Of a stretch of DNA of 64,000 nt, positions 28,792 through 40,043 are shown in pieces (position 1 is the stretch's first letter; each line of letters starts with the position of its first letter). The DNA comes from Mycobacterium kubicae (GTDB lineage: Bacteria; Actinomycetota; Actinomycetes; Mycobacteriales; Mycobacteriaceae), in NCBI RefSeq assembly GCF_015689175.1, contig NZ_CP065047.1, positions 1,240,001 to 1,304,000 on the forward strand, written 5' to 3'. The translations under genes and the position numbers were made by a program. The notes beneath the pieces were generated by a model that was given only the letters and a program-made list of their open reading frames with translations, was not told where the DNA came from and did no database searches.

Positions 28792-29583
28792 GAGGTCTCC
28801 CTCCCAATGCCCAGGTACGGCGCGGTCGGCGGCCTCGGCGGGGCGCTCGCTGATGTTGACCATGCCCGGAATGCGGCTGCGACCATCTCCTGCGCGAGCT
28901 CTCTTACGGGGTCGACGCAGCGCGCGCCCGGTGCGCAGGCAGGTGACCAGATCGCGGCGTAACTCACCGCGTCCTTGCACGTAAAGCGCTCGGTAGATGG
29001 TCTCGTGGGACACGTGCATCTCCGGGCTGTCGGGATAGGTCTTGGCTAGCTCGCCGGCGATCTGCTCCGGGCTGTATTTCTTAGTCAACAATGCCTGCAC
29101 CTTGCCGGCCAACTGCGGGCAGCGGGTCAGCTTGCCGGCCTTCGGGCGGCGCGCCCGTTCCTCGCTCCGGCGTTGAGCGATCCGCGCCGAATACCCCGAC
29201 GTGGCATCCCACCCGCACTGGCGGGCCCCGAACCGATACTTAGCCCGATAGCGACCGGTCAGACCGCGAGCAGCGCCGTTTCGGTCAATCTCGCGCATGA
29301 CCGTTGACGGCGCCCGCTTCAATCGATGAGCGATCAAGCGAATCGACTCACCTCGTGAGGTGCCGATCATGATCTGTTCGCGCTCCTCAGGCGACAGCCG
29401 CGGACGCTTGCGCCCCTGTGGCGCTTGCAGTTGTGGATTCACGCCACCAAATCTGCAAAACCATCTCCAGCCGCAGCTTCCAGACACGCCGACAGCAACA
29501 CCGGCATCCTCTGAAGACCATCCCGCAGCGATCAACTCCCAGAACCGACGCCGAGCCGATAACCCCTGCCATTGGCGCGTCAC
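28792..29583 (-). pseudogene. IS30-family transposase, 5' exon (264 codons)
   Basis: This N-terminal exon begins [20 protein letters not shown]. It contains the IS30 HTH region (RPRLSPEEREQIMIGTSRGE, then RLIAHRLKRAPSTVMREI) and YSPEQIAGELAKTYPD. It ends at GHWEGDL, carrying the first catalytic Asp of the DDE triad as its penultimate codon. Without splicing, translation runs on into intron sequence for 23 residues and stops at 28720. It is intact otherwise and joins in phase to the 3' exon. Confidence 0.93.
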
Positions 29584-29604
29584 CGAACACTCCTTACTAC
29601 GAAG

Positions 29605-29627
29605 TGTTGCAATTACCCCCTGAACCC
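29605..29627. repeat. Right terminal inverted repeat of the IS30 element
   Basis: On the minus strand this 23-bp repeat starts GGGTTCAGGGGG and ends TTGCAACA. It pairs with 26135-26157. Confidence 0.8.
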
Positions 29628-29630
29628 AAG

Positions 29631-30303
29631 CAACTTCAAGGACTCCATCCGCGACTTCGCCCGCGCCTCGTTCGCCTACGGGCTCAACGCCAAATGGCCG
29701 GTGTACCTATCCACCAAGAACACCATCCTCAAGGCCTACGACGGCATGTTCAAAGACGAGTTCCAGCGCATCTACGACGAGGAGTTCAAGGACAAGTTCG
29801 AAGCCGAAGGGCTGACCTACGAACACCGCCTCATCGACGACATGGTGGCCGCCTGCCTCAAGTGGGAAGGCGGCTACGTGTGGGCCTGCAAGAACTACGA
29901 CGGCGACGTGCAGTCCGACACCGTCGCGCAGGGCTACGGGTCGCTGGGGCTGATGACGTCGGTGCTGATGACCGCTGACGGCAGGACCGTCGAAGCCGAA
30001 GCGGCGCACGGCACGGTCACCCGCCATTTCCGGCAGTACCAGGCCGGCAAGCCCACGTCGACCAACCCGATCGCGTCGATCTTCGCCTGGACGCGCGGGC
30101 TGCAACACCGCGGCAAGCTGGACGGCACACCGGCGGTCGGTGCGTTCGCGCAGCAGCTGGAGGAGGTGGTCGTCGGCACCGTCGAAAGCGGCAAGATGAC
30201 CAAGGACCTCGCGCTGCTGGTCGGCCCGCAACAACCGTGGCTCAACAGCGAGGAGTTCCTCGGGGCGATCGCCGAGAACCTGGAGAAGGAGCTGGCTAAC
30301 TAG
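29631..30303 (+). pseudogene. icd: icd (NADP isocitrate dehydrogenase), C-terminal fragment
   Basis: This is the remaining 223 codons of icd, resuming at the Asn-187 codon split by the insertion ([20 protein letters not shown]). It contains [18 protein letters not shown], the metal-binding [11 protein letters not shown] and the NADP-binding [20 protein letters not shown]. It has no native start, so readthrough from the IS is the only route to translation. Its reading frame shows no decay. Rejoined to 25572-26131 it gives 409 aa, the length of M. tuberculosis Icd1. It overlaps the convergent hydrolase gene by 8 bp. Confidence 0.95.
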
Positions 30304-31165
30304 CCGGCGGGTCGACCACCCGAATCTGCGGCTGGGCGCACTGCTCCAGGAATTCGGTGATCACTTCGGTGACGCGCCCCGGCGCTTCGAACATCGGCAC
30401 GTGACCGACGCCGTCGAGGCGGGTGACCTTGGTGTCCTTGGGCAGGAAGTCGGTGAAATGGCGGCCGAACCGGCTCGGCGGCACCACCCGGTCCTTCTCG
30501 CAGAGCACCACGTGGGCCGGTACGGCGGTTTCGGCCAACTCCAGCAACCCCGGTTGCAGCAGCGCCTTGATCAGCAGCTGGAAGTAGGCCGGGCAGTGCG
30601 CGGCATCCTCGGTGATCCCGACCAGGTCCCGCTCGCTGACGCCGTCGGGCGACGCGCTCAACGGCAGGGTGGCCAGCCGGCGGCTGAACGGCAGCCGCAG
30701 CGCGCGCTGGCCGAGCAACCGGGCCAGCAACAGGATCGGCATCCCGGCGATGAATTTGCCGATGACCTCGAACTTGACCAAGCTCCAGCGGGTCCAGCCG
30801 CCCGCCGCGGCGATACCGGTGACGCTGCGCGCCCGCCCGCGCCGTTCCAGTTCGAAGGCGACCCAGCCGCCGAGCGAATTGCCGACGATGTGGGCGGTCT
30901 CCCAGCCCAGCTCATCCATTTGCCGCTCGACGTGGTCGGCGAGTACCGCCGAACTCAGCAACCAGGTGCCCGCGTACGGTCCGCCGTTGTGGCCGGCCAT
31001 GGTCGGCGCGAACACCTCATAGCGGCCGGTATCGGCGAGTTGCTGGGCCACGACGTCCCACACGGTCTGCGACATCAGGAACGGGTGCAGGAGCAGGACC
31101 GGTTCGCCGGAGCCGTCCTTGGGCCCCAGGTGGATCGGTGCGCGAGTCGTCATGCCGTCCGACAT
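30296..31165 (-). CDS. Alpha/beta hydrolase (Rv3338-like)
   Basis: This roughly 289-aa protein of the alpha/beta-hydrolase fold has oxyanion-type [10 protein letters not shown], nucleophile elbow [14 protein letters not shown] (GNSLGG), a late acid in [16 protein letters not shown] and the catalytic His in [12 protein letters not shown]. The substrate is unknown. Starts at ATG 31225, 31165 and 31153 are all possible. I prefer 31165 because the residues before it are Arg/Tyr-rich and unlike a hydrolase N terminus. It is divergent from trpS. Confidence 0.83.
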   Translation of the reverse strand: MSDGMTTRAPIHLGPKDGSGEPVLLLHPFLMSQTVWDVVAQQLADTGRYEVFAPTMAGHNGGPYAGTWLLSSAVLADHVERQMDELGWETAHIVGNSLGGWVAFELERRGRARSVTGIAAAGGWTRWSLVKFEVIGKFIAGMPILLLARLLGQRALRLPFSRRLATLPLSASPDGVSERDLVGITEDAAHCPAYFQLLIKALLQPGLLELAETAVPAHVVLCEKDRVVPPSRFGRHFTDFLPKDTKVTRLDGVGHVPMFEAPGRVTEVITEFLEQCAQPQIRVVDPPAS

Positions 31166-31227
31166 TACAAGGTGGTACCGGCGGTACCGCAACCAATGCT
31201 GACCGGTGATCGGCGGGTCTGCCATGA

Positions 31228-33307
<2,080 letters not shown>

Positions 33308-33311
<4 letters not shown>

Positions 33312-34435
33312 GGCGCGACCGACCAGGCGCCGTTGGTCATGACGGCGCTGACGTGCAGATTGTGCTGCAGCACAACAAGATTGGCGGCAAACCCGGCCGC
33401 CAATCGTCCCACCCGTGGCAGCCCGAGCGCACGCGCCGGCGTCGCCGACGTGATCTGCGCCGCGGCCAGCAATTCCGCGTCGGTCCTCGAACCCGCGGCA
33501 AAGCGGAACAGCCCGTCCATGGTCGCGGTGCTGCCGGCGATCGTCGTGGTGCCCTGCACGCGCGCCACACCGGATTCCACCTCGATCTGCACCGCGCCCA
33601 ACCGGTAGCAGCCGTCACCGCAGCCGGCGGCCGCGATCGCGTCGGTGACCAGTGCCACCCGGTCCGGGCCGACGGCCGCGATCACCGCGCGCGCTGCCTC
33701 GGGGTGGACGTGCACGCCGTCGGCGATGAGTTCGACGCTGACCCGCCGGTCTTGCAGCAGCGCCAGCACCGGTCCCGGTTGGCGGTGGTGCAGGGGCGGC
33801 ATCGCGTTGAACAGGTGGGTGCCCACCGTGGCGCCCAGGTCGATCGCGGCTTTGGTCTGCTCGTAGGTGGCGTCGGTATGGCCGACGGCCACAACGACAT
33901 TCGCGGCCCGCAGTTGGCGGATCGCCGCGCTGGCGCCGGGCAGCTCGGGCGCCACGGTGACCATCCGGACACTGCCGTGTGCGGCGGTCAGCACGGCGTC
34001 GATTTCGTCGGGCTCCGGTGAACGCATCCGGGTGGGGTCGTGGGCGCCGCAGCGCGCGGGACTCAGCCACGGCCCTTCCAGATGGATGCCCGCGATGGTG
34101 CCGGCGCGCGTGGCCTCGGCGAGTATGCCGACGGCGGCGATCAGCTCCGCGGGCGTGGCGGTGACCAGGCTGGCCAGCATGGTGGTGGTCCCGTGCCGGC
34201 GGTGGAACGCGGCGGCTTGCTCGACCTGGCCGTCGGTGAAGGACGCCCCACCCCCACCATGCACGTGCATGTCGATAAAGCCGGGTGCCACAACGCCGTC
34301 CGGCATATCGACGTCGGGTGGTCCGGGTGGCCTACCGGCACCGCAGGCCTGGACGCGCCGGTCCTGGATGTGCACCCAGCCTGGGCGGTGCACCTGTCCA
34401 GGTGTCACGACGGCACCCGCCCGGATGATGGTCAT
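33308..34435 (-). CDS. nagA: N-acetylglucosamine-6-phosphate deacetylase
   Basis: This 375-aa amidohydrolase-superfamily enzyme removes acetyl from GlcNAc-6-phosphate, feeding amino sugars into cell-wall recycling or glycolysis. Metal ligands and signatures are GFIDMHVHGGGG (HxH), HLEGPWLS (Glu), AVGHTDATYEQ, GTHLFNAMPPLHHR and VTDAIAAAG (catalytic Asp). ATG 34435 gives the native MTIIRAGAVVTPG start; the frame extends further upstream only as readthrough of sugI. Its start overlaps the sugI stop by 4 bp, making a transporter-deacetylase operon. Confidence 0.95.
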
Positions 34436-35814
34436 GGTGTTTCGGTGAGCTCTCGGGGCCAGCGCCCGCCGTTCTCCCAGAAGTGGCGGATGTCCTCGAG
34501 TTGGCGGCCCTTGGTTTCTGGAGCAAAACGGTGCACCACCACGAACGCCACTACGGCAAAGGCGCCGAACAACGCGAAAACGCCTGCGCCGCCCAGCAAT
34601 TGCAGCAACGTGAGGAAGAAGCCGGCGATCAAGGCGTTGGCGGTCAAGTTGGACGTCAGCATCACACTCGACCCCACCGACCGCAGCCGCGACGGAAAGC
34701 TCTCCCCGGCATACACCCACACCAGCGAACCGAACCCGAAGCCGAAGCCGACGATGAACAACAGCACACCACCGAACCCGAAGATGAGTCCGTGAGCGCC
34801 GGTGGGATTCTTGGCGAAGATGGCCACCAGTACCACGTCCGCGACGACCATCATCGCGATGCCCGACAACAGGATTGGGCGGCGGCCCAACCGGTCGACC
34901 GACAGCATCGAGACGAACACCGCGGCCAGCCCGGCGAGTTGAACCAGGGCCGGTAGCGCCAGCAGCGCGAAGTTGCCCTCAAACCCCATGGCGGCGAACA
35001 GCCGTGGACTGTAGTAGATGATCGCGTTGATCCCGGTGATCTGGATGAGGAAGCCGAGCGCGACCACGAACAGGGTGGCCCGCAGGTACGGACGGCGCAG
35101 CATCTCGGTGATGACACCCGGACCGCTCTGCTCTTCGCTTGCCGCACCGGCGATTTCGGCCAGCTCCGCGTCGACGGTGCTTTCCGGCTCGATGCGCAAC
35201 AGGGCTTGGCGGGCGTCGTCGAGCCGGCCCTTGAGCAGATACCAGCGGGCGGTGTCGGGCATGCGGAGCAACAGCGGCAGCAGCAGGGTGGCGGGTACGG
35301 CGGCCAGCCCCAGCGTCAGCCGCCAGCTCTGGGAGTCGGCCAACAGGTAACCGGTGAGGTACCCGAGGATGATGCCGCTGACCGTGGCCACCTGATAGGC
35401 CGTCAGCAGCGAACCGCGCACCGCGGCCGGCGCGGATTCCGCGACGTACACCGGGACGACCACCACTGACACGCCGATCGTCACGCCCAGCAACAGTCGG
35501 GCAGCCAGCAGCATCGGCACCGACACCGACACCGCGCCCAGCAACGCGAACACCGCATAGCCCATGGTGATCAGCACCATCGACTTCTTGCGGCCGATGG
35601 CATTGGCCAGCGCGCCCGCGGCCAGCGCACCCACGATCTGCCCGATCACCACCATCGCGGTGATGAGTTCCTGCTGCCGGGTGGTCAGGCCGAAGTCCTT
35701 GGTAATGAACAGCAGCGCGCCCGCGATGCTGGACAGGTCGTAGCCGTAGATGACGCCGACGCTGGCGGCGGTGAGCCCGACCAGCAAGCCGCGCTGCGCG
35801 GACCGGGCAGTCAT
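34432..35814 (-). CDS. sugI: MFS sugar-porter family transporter (Rv3331/SugI-like)
   Basis: This 460-aa protein has twelve predicted membrane helices. It carries MFS sugar-porter signatures: GALANAIGRKKSMVL after helix 2, RLLLGVTIGVSVVVVPVYVAE after helix 4, YLLKGRLDDARQALL in the central loop, DRLGRRPILL after helix 8, and APETKGRQLEDI at the end. It probably imports a sugar by proton symport. Its coupling to nagA suggests an amino sugar, which is an inference; the substrate is not proven by sequence. Confidence 0.9.
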   Translation of the reverse strand: MTARSAQRGLLVGLTAASVGVIYGYDLSSIAGALLFITKDFGLTTRQQELITAMVVIGQIVGALAAGALANAIGRKKSMVLITMGYAVFALLGAVSVSVPMLLAARLLLGVTIGVSVVVVPVYVAESAPAAVRGSLLTAYQVATVSGIILGYLTGYLLADSQSWRLTLGLAAVPATLLLPLLLRMPDTARWYLLKGRLDDARQALLRIEPESTVDAELAEIAGAASEEQSGPGVITEMLRRPYLRATLFVVALGFLIQITGINAIIYYSPRLFAAMGFEGNFALLALPALVQLAGLAAVFVSMLSVDRLGRRPILLSGIAMMVVADVVLVAIFAKNPTGAHGLIFGFGGVLLFIVGFGFGFGSLVWVYAGESFPSRLRSVGSSVMLTSNLTANALIAGFFLTLLQLLGGAGVFALFGAFAVVAFVVVHRFAPETKGRQLEDIRHFWENGGRWPRELTETP

Positions 35815-35824
35815 CGGGCCGAGT

Positions 35825-37054
35825 CTAGTGTTGCGGGCGCCGGTTCATGGAGCGGGCGACCAGCATCAATCCGAAGACCACCGCGGCGCCGATCACCGCC
35901 ACGCCGACCCGGACCGGCAACGCGTCGGCCGACGAGATAGGTCCGATGGCCTGCGGTCCGGCTTGCCGGTCGGCGGGATTGGCCTTGGCGACCAGCGAGG
36001 GGTCGGGCTCGATCAGCGAACCGATCTGGGTGCCCTGCGCGGTGCTGAACCCGTAGTCGAGCAGGTGCGCCGCCTGCTCCCACGGCGCGATCGGCTGGCG
36101 CGTGCCGTGCAGCAGTACCGCCATCAGGCGCCGGCCGTTGCGGTTGGCCGCGCCGACGAAGGTCTGCCCGGCGTCGTCGGTGTATCCGGTCTTTCCGCCC
36201 AGGGCGCCGGCGTAGTTGTAGAGCAGTTTGTTGTCGTTCTCCAGCTGGTAGCCGGGATGGTCGCCGTGGCCGGGGAAATCGAAGGTCTTGGTCGCGACGA
36301 TGTCGGCGAAAACCGGGTTCTGCCAGGCATATCGGTAGAACAGGCCCATGTCGTAGGCCGAGGTGCTCATGCCCGGCCCGTCCAGCCCCGATGGCGTCGC
36401 CACCCGGGTGTCGCGGCCGCCGAGCTTGGCGGCCAGCACGTTGATCTTCTCCAGCGCGGTCTGCATGCCGCCCAGCTGCATGGCCAGCGCGTGCGCGGCG
36501 TCGTTGCCCGAGTGCATCAGCAGGCCGTGCAGCAGCTGGTTGATGGTGTAGACGCCGCCGTCGTCGACGCCCACCTTGGTGCCCTCGGCGGCGGCGTCGT
36601 CGGCGGTGCCGGTGACCGTCTTGTTCTGATTGAACGCGTTGATCGATGCCATGGCGACCAGCACCTTGACGATGCTGGCGGGCCGGTGCCGGCCGTGCGG
36701 GTCGCGCGCGGCGATGACCGCGCCGCTGTCCAGGTCGGCCACCAGCCACGCTTCGGCCGAGACGTCGCCAGGTACCGGCGGGGTGTCCGGAGCCGCGATG
36801 ATGCCGCAGCCGCTCAGCGCATTGCCGCCGACCGGGGTGGGCGGCACCGCCAACGGCTGCGGCGGGTCGCCGGCCGTGGGCACTTCCGAGGAGTCGACCG
36901 CCGGCGGTGTGGTGACCCGATAGGGGCAATTCGCGGCTCCCGCGGCCTCCGCATTCGGCTCGGCCAGCGCGGCCGGGACGGCCGGTCCGGCGACCAGAAA
37001 CGCCGCCGCAGCCAGGCAAGATGCGGCGCGTAGGGAGAAACTCTGTAACAGCAT
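35825..37054 (-). CDS. dacB1: D-alanyl-D-alanine carboxypeptidase DacB1
   Basis: This 409-aa class C low-molecular-weight PBP has signal peptide [22 protein letters not shown], active-site Sxx[10 protein letters not shown], Sx[12 protein letters not shown] and [15 protein letters not shown]-terminal membrane helix, [20 protein letters not shown], anchors it. It trims the terminal D-Ala of peptidoglycan stem peptides on the outer face of the plasma membrane. It sits upstream of, and co-oriented with, sugI-nagA, 10 bp away, so a cell-wall recycling operon is plausible. Confidence 0.93.
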   Translation of the reverse strand: MLLQSFSLRAASCLAAAAFLVAGPAVPAALAEPNAEAAGAANCPYRVTTPPAVDSSEVPTAGDPPQPLAVPPTPVGGNALSGCGIIAAPDTPPVPGDVSAEAWLVADLDSGAVIAARDPHGRHRPASIVKVLVAMASINAFNQNKTVTGTADDAAAEGTKVGVDDGGVYTINQLLHGLLMHSGNDAAHALAMQLGGMQTALEKINVLAAKLGGRDTRVATPSGLDGPGMSTSAYDMGLFYRYAWQNPVFADIVATKTFDFPGHGDHPGYQLENDNKLLYNYAGALGGKTGYTDDAGQTFVGAANRNGRRLMAVLLHGTRQPIAPWEQAAHLLDYGFSTAQGTQIGSLIEPDPSLVAKANPADRQAGPQAIGPISSADALPVRVGVAVIGAAVVFGLMLVARSMNRRPQH

Positions 37055-37128
37055 CGTCTGTGCAGATTAGGGGATCGGGCAGGCAATAGCCGATCGGCAC
37101 GCTGTGACTGGTGGGGCAGAATATTACT

Positions 37129-37160
37129 TGACAGTGTCACTTACAGTGGTGACACTGTCA
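37129..37160. promoter_or_regulatory. 12-bp perfect inverted repeat, probable MerR operator
   Basis: TGACAGTGTCAC (37129-37140) and GTGACACTGTCA (37149-37160) are perfect inverted copies with an 8-bp spacer. TTGACA at 37128-37133 fits a -35 box inside the left arm. MerR proteins bind such dyads within promoters. It lies 84 bp before the MerR gene and 75 bp from the dacB1 start, so it could serve either direction. Confidence 0.7.
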
Positions 37161-37243
37161 GTATGCGTTGTCGAGCGTGGGCCTCAAGGATGGAAACCGG
37201 CCTCGGCGCGTACGTAGGCCACACGTTCGGCGGTGATTGACCG

Positions 37244-37813
37244 ATGCCGACGCTGTTGACCTTGCCCGAGTTCGCCGCGCTGGCCGCCAAGGCGGTACAA
37301 GCGTCCGGTGCCGCGCCCGATAACCGTCAGGCCAAAGCGATTCCGGCCGAGCGGATGATCCGGTACTACACCGCGCGCGGTTTGCTGCCCCGCCCGGGCG
37401 CCAAAGGGCGGGCGCTGACCTACGGCCGCACCCACGTGTTGCGTCTGGTCGCCGTCAAGAGGTTGCAAGGACAAGGCCTCTCGCTGGACGAAATCGCCGA
37501 GCGCCTCGACGCCCTGGCGGCCGAGGAGCTGGAGTCGCTGGCCGCCATCCCGCCGGGCGTGCTGCCTGCGGACCTGGCCGACGTGCCAGGTGACCCGGCG
37601 CCGGCGCGCGCGGCCGGGCGATTCTGGCAGGCCGTTCCGCAAGCTGCGCCCGAAGCTCGCCCGGCGGCTGTCGCCCAGTTGCAGGCCGTCCGGCTCTCCG
37701 ACACCGTCACGCTGCTCATCGACGGCGGCCCGCTTCCCGATCTAGCGACCCTGCGCCACGCCGCCGCGCCGCTGCTCACCCTGCTGAACGAGAGGACGAC
37801 CGATGGGCGCTGA
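37244..37813 (+). CDS. MerR-family transcriptional regulator
   Basis: This 189-aa protein has a MerR winged-HTH core, AIPAERMIRYYTARGLLPRP, followed by YGRTHVLRLVAVKRLQGQGL and SLDEIAERLDAL. The C-terminal half is Ala/Pro-rich, with no metal-binding cysteines, so a classical metal sensor is unlikely. It begins ATG 37244 and its stop overlaps the VIT/vWA gene by 11 bp, making an obligate pair. Autoregulation through the dyad at 37129-37160 is a direct prediction. Confidence 0.85.
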   Translation: MPTLLTLPEFAALAAKAVQASGAAPDNRQAKAIPAERMIRYYTARGLLPRPGAKGRALTYGRTHVLRLVAVKRLQGQGLSLDEIAERLDALAAEELESLAAIPPGVLPADLADVPGDPAPARAAGRFWQAVPQAAPEARPAAVAQLQAVRLSDTVTLLIDGGPLPDLATLRHAAAPLLTLLNERTTDGR

Positions 37814-40040
37814 CGTACTGCCCCTGATCAACGACGAGCCGGCGGGTCGCCAACCGGCGGGCGGGCCGACGTGTGGCGAGCTGACCGGTACCGACGGGCA
37901 GCGGTTGCCGCTGCGCGCGTTGAGCGTCGAGACCGCCATCGTCGGCTTGACCGCCACCTCCACCGTGCGGCAGCGGTTCGTCAACACCGGCGATACCAGC
38001 GTGGAAGCCACCTACGTCTTTCCGTTGCCGGACCGCGCGGGGGTGACCGACTTCGTCGCCGACCTGGCGGGGCGGCGGGTGGTGGGTGTGCTCAAGGAGC
38101 GCGCTCAGGCCCGCGCCGACTACGAACAGGCATTGGCGGCGGGGCAACGGGCGGCGATCCTCGAGGAGGACCGCTCCGATGTGTTCTCGGTGCGGGTCGG
38201 CAACTTGGGTCCGGGGGAGGAGGCCACCATCGAGATGCGGCTGACCGGCCCGCTGGCCTTCGAAGACGGCGAGGCCACCTTCCGCTTCCCGCTGGTGGTC
38301 GCCCCGCGCTACACCACCGGCACCCCGCTGCCCGGCGACCAAACCGGCGGCGGCGTCGCGGCCGACACCGACGCCGTGCCCGACGCGTCGCGGGTGACCC
38401 CGCCGCGCCTTACCGACGCTGACGAGCGGCCCGACTTGCAGGTCTCGGTGACCGTCGACGACGCCGGCCTCGGGGCGTCCGGCCTGCGGGCCTCGCTGCC
38501 CACGACCGTGCTGGATTCGCCCGACGAGCTGATCAGATTGCGCCTCGAACCGGGTGTCCGCGCCGATCGCGACCTCCTTCTGCGGTTCTCCCTCGACGGG
38601 AACGACTTGGCGTCCTCGGCGGTGCTGGTCCCGGACGCCGACGGGGAAACCGGCACCTGGTCGGTGACGCTGCTGCCTCCCGCCGAAACATCAAGTGCGC
38701 CAAGGGATGTCGTCGTGGTACTGGACCGTTCCGGGTCGATGCGCGGCTGGAAGATGGTCGCCGCGCGTCGCGCGGCAGGCCGGATCGTGGACATGCTGGG
38801 CAGCGCGGACCGGTTCTGCGTGCTGGCATTCGACGACCGGATCGACACGCCCCCGGCGCTTTCCGCCGGCCTGGTCGAAGGATCGGACCGCAACCGGTTC
38901 GCGGCCGCGTCGTGGTTGGGCGCGCTTGCCGGCCGGGGCGGCACCGCCATGGCCGAACCGCTGCGCCAGGCCGTCGAATTGCTCGCCGCCTCGGGTGGGC
39001 AGCGGCAGGCCAGCGTGGTGTTGGTGACCGATGGCCAGATCACCGGCGAGGATCACCTGCTGCAGACGCTGGCGCCGGTGATCGGACAAACCCGGATCTA
39101 TTGCGTCGGAATCGATCAGGCCGTCAACGCCGGATTCCTGGAACGGTTGGCGCGGCTGGGCCGCGGACGGGCCGAGTTGGTCGAGTCCGAGGAACGGCTG
39201 GACCAGGTGATGGGGCGGTTGGCGCGCACCATCGGGCGGCCCTCGCTGACCGGACTGCGGGTTCGCGCCGACGGCGTCGAATTGGTCAACGGCACAACAA
39301 CTCCCGCCAAGTTGCCCGACGCGTTCGCCGGGGTGCCGTGGGTCGTCACCGGACGTTACCGCGGAGGCGGTGCGGGCGCGAGGTTCCATGTCGACGCCGA
39401 CGCTCTCAGCACCGTTCTGCCGGCGCGTGTCGCTCCCGATGCCGTTGCGGTGCAGACTATTTGGGCACGGTCGGTGGTGCGCGACTTGGAAGACGAATAC
39501 GCATCGGGTTATCCCGATGAGGAGTTGGCCGCCCGCCTGGTAGCCCATTCCATCCGGTTCGGCGTCCTGTCCCGGTTCACCGCGTTCGTGGCGGTCGACC
39601 CGGAACGAACCGCCGCCGGTCCGCTCACCGAAATCATGCAGCCCGTCGAACCACCCGCCGGCTGGGCCGCCCCGGTCGGCTTCATGCCGGCACCCGCGGG
39701 CCAGTCGGTGTTCAGCTTGGCCAGTGTGCCCGCGGTGCCGGCGCCTACCCGCGGGGCGGCCCCGAAGCGGTCGCTGACGAACTTGCTGACGCGGGTGGAG
39801 CGGCAGATCGGCGGCGACGAGTCAGGACTCGACGCGGTGTGCGACGAGCTGATCGGCCACCGGGATCAGGCATCCGGTCCGGCGCTGGCGGCGGCGCTGA
39901 CCGCGTTGTGTGATGCGCTGACCCGGTACCTGTGCAGCCCAACGGAATCGGGTGCGCGGACGGTTCGCGCGGCTGTGGCGGAGGTCAGGCGAACCTTGAA
40001 AGCGTCGCGCCGCGGCAAGTTCTCGCGCTTCTGGACGTAG
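37803..40040 (+). CDS. VIT and von Willebrand factor A domain protein
   Basis: This 745-aa protein has an N-terminal VIT domain (about 20-150; VEATYVFPLPDRAGVTDFVA, KERAQARADYEQALAAGQRA). A vWA domain follows (about 300-480) with an intact metal-ion-dependent adhesion site: VVLDRSGSMRG (DxSxS), RGGTAMAEPL (Thr) and LVTDGQITGED (Asp). The C-terminal 250 residues are Ala/Pro-rich with no known domain. No signal peptide is visible, so it is probably cytoplasmic. The family resembles inter-alpha-trypsin-inhibitor heavy chains; the bacterial role is unknown. It is translationally coupled to the MerR regulator. Confidence 0.88.
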   Translation: MGADVLPLINDEPAGRQPAGGPTCGELTGTDGQRLPLRALSVETAIVGLTATSTVRQRFVNTGDTSVEATYVFPLPDRAGVTDFVADLAGRRVVGVLKERAQARADYEQALAAGQRAAILEEDRSDVFSVRVGNLGPGEEATIEMRLTGPLAFEDGEATFRFPLVVAPRYTTGTPLPGDQTGGGVAADTDAVPDASRVTPPRLTDADERPDLQVSVTVDDAGLGASGLRASLPTTVLDSPDELIRLRLEPGVRADRDLLLRFSLDGNDLASSAVLVPDADGETGTWSVTLLPPAETSSAPRDVVVVLDRSGSMRGWKMVAARRAAGRIVDMLGSADRFCVLAFDDRIDTPPALSAGLVEGSDRNRFAAASWLGALAGRGGTAMAEPLRQAVELLAASGGQRQASVVLVTDGQITGEDHLLQTLAPVIGQTRIYCVGIDQAVNAGFLERLARLGRGRAELVESEERLDQVMGRLARTIGRPSLTGLRVRADGVELVNGTTTPAKLPDAFAGVPWVVTGRYRGGGAGARFHVDADALSTVLPARVAPDAVAVQTIWARSVVRDLEDEYASGYPDEELAARLVAHSIRFGVLSRFTAFVAVDPERTAAGPLTEIMQPVEPPAGWAAPVGFMPAPAGQSVFSLASVPAVPAPTRGAAPKRSLTNLLTRVERQIGGDESGLDAVCDELIGHRDQASGPALAAALTALCDALTRYLCSPTESGARTVRAAVAEVRRTLKASRRGKFSRFWT

Positions 40041-40043
40041 GGC

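Larger units (their letters stand above)
26132..29630 (-). mobile_element. IS30-family insertion sequence carrying a group II intron
   Basis: A 3499-bp element sits inside icd; without its intron it would be 1314 bp. Its ends are imperfect inverted repeats (26135-26157 and 29605-29627, 17 of 23 positions matching, inner 8 bp TTGCAACA identical), each three bases in from the inferred boundary. A CAA duplication flanks it. It encodes one IS30-type DDE transposase on the minus strand in two exons (28792-29583 and 26139-26606), separated by the intron at 26607-28791. Deleting the element plus one CAA restores icd exactly, so the insertion looks recent. Confidence 0.93.

Noticed and set aside
26139..29583. 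Two separate truncated transposase genes
   Set aside because: The ends of the intervening sequence match group II intron boundaries, and the exons join in phase, so it is one interrupted gene.
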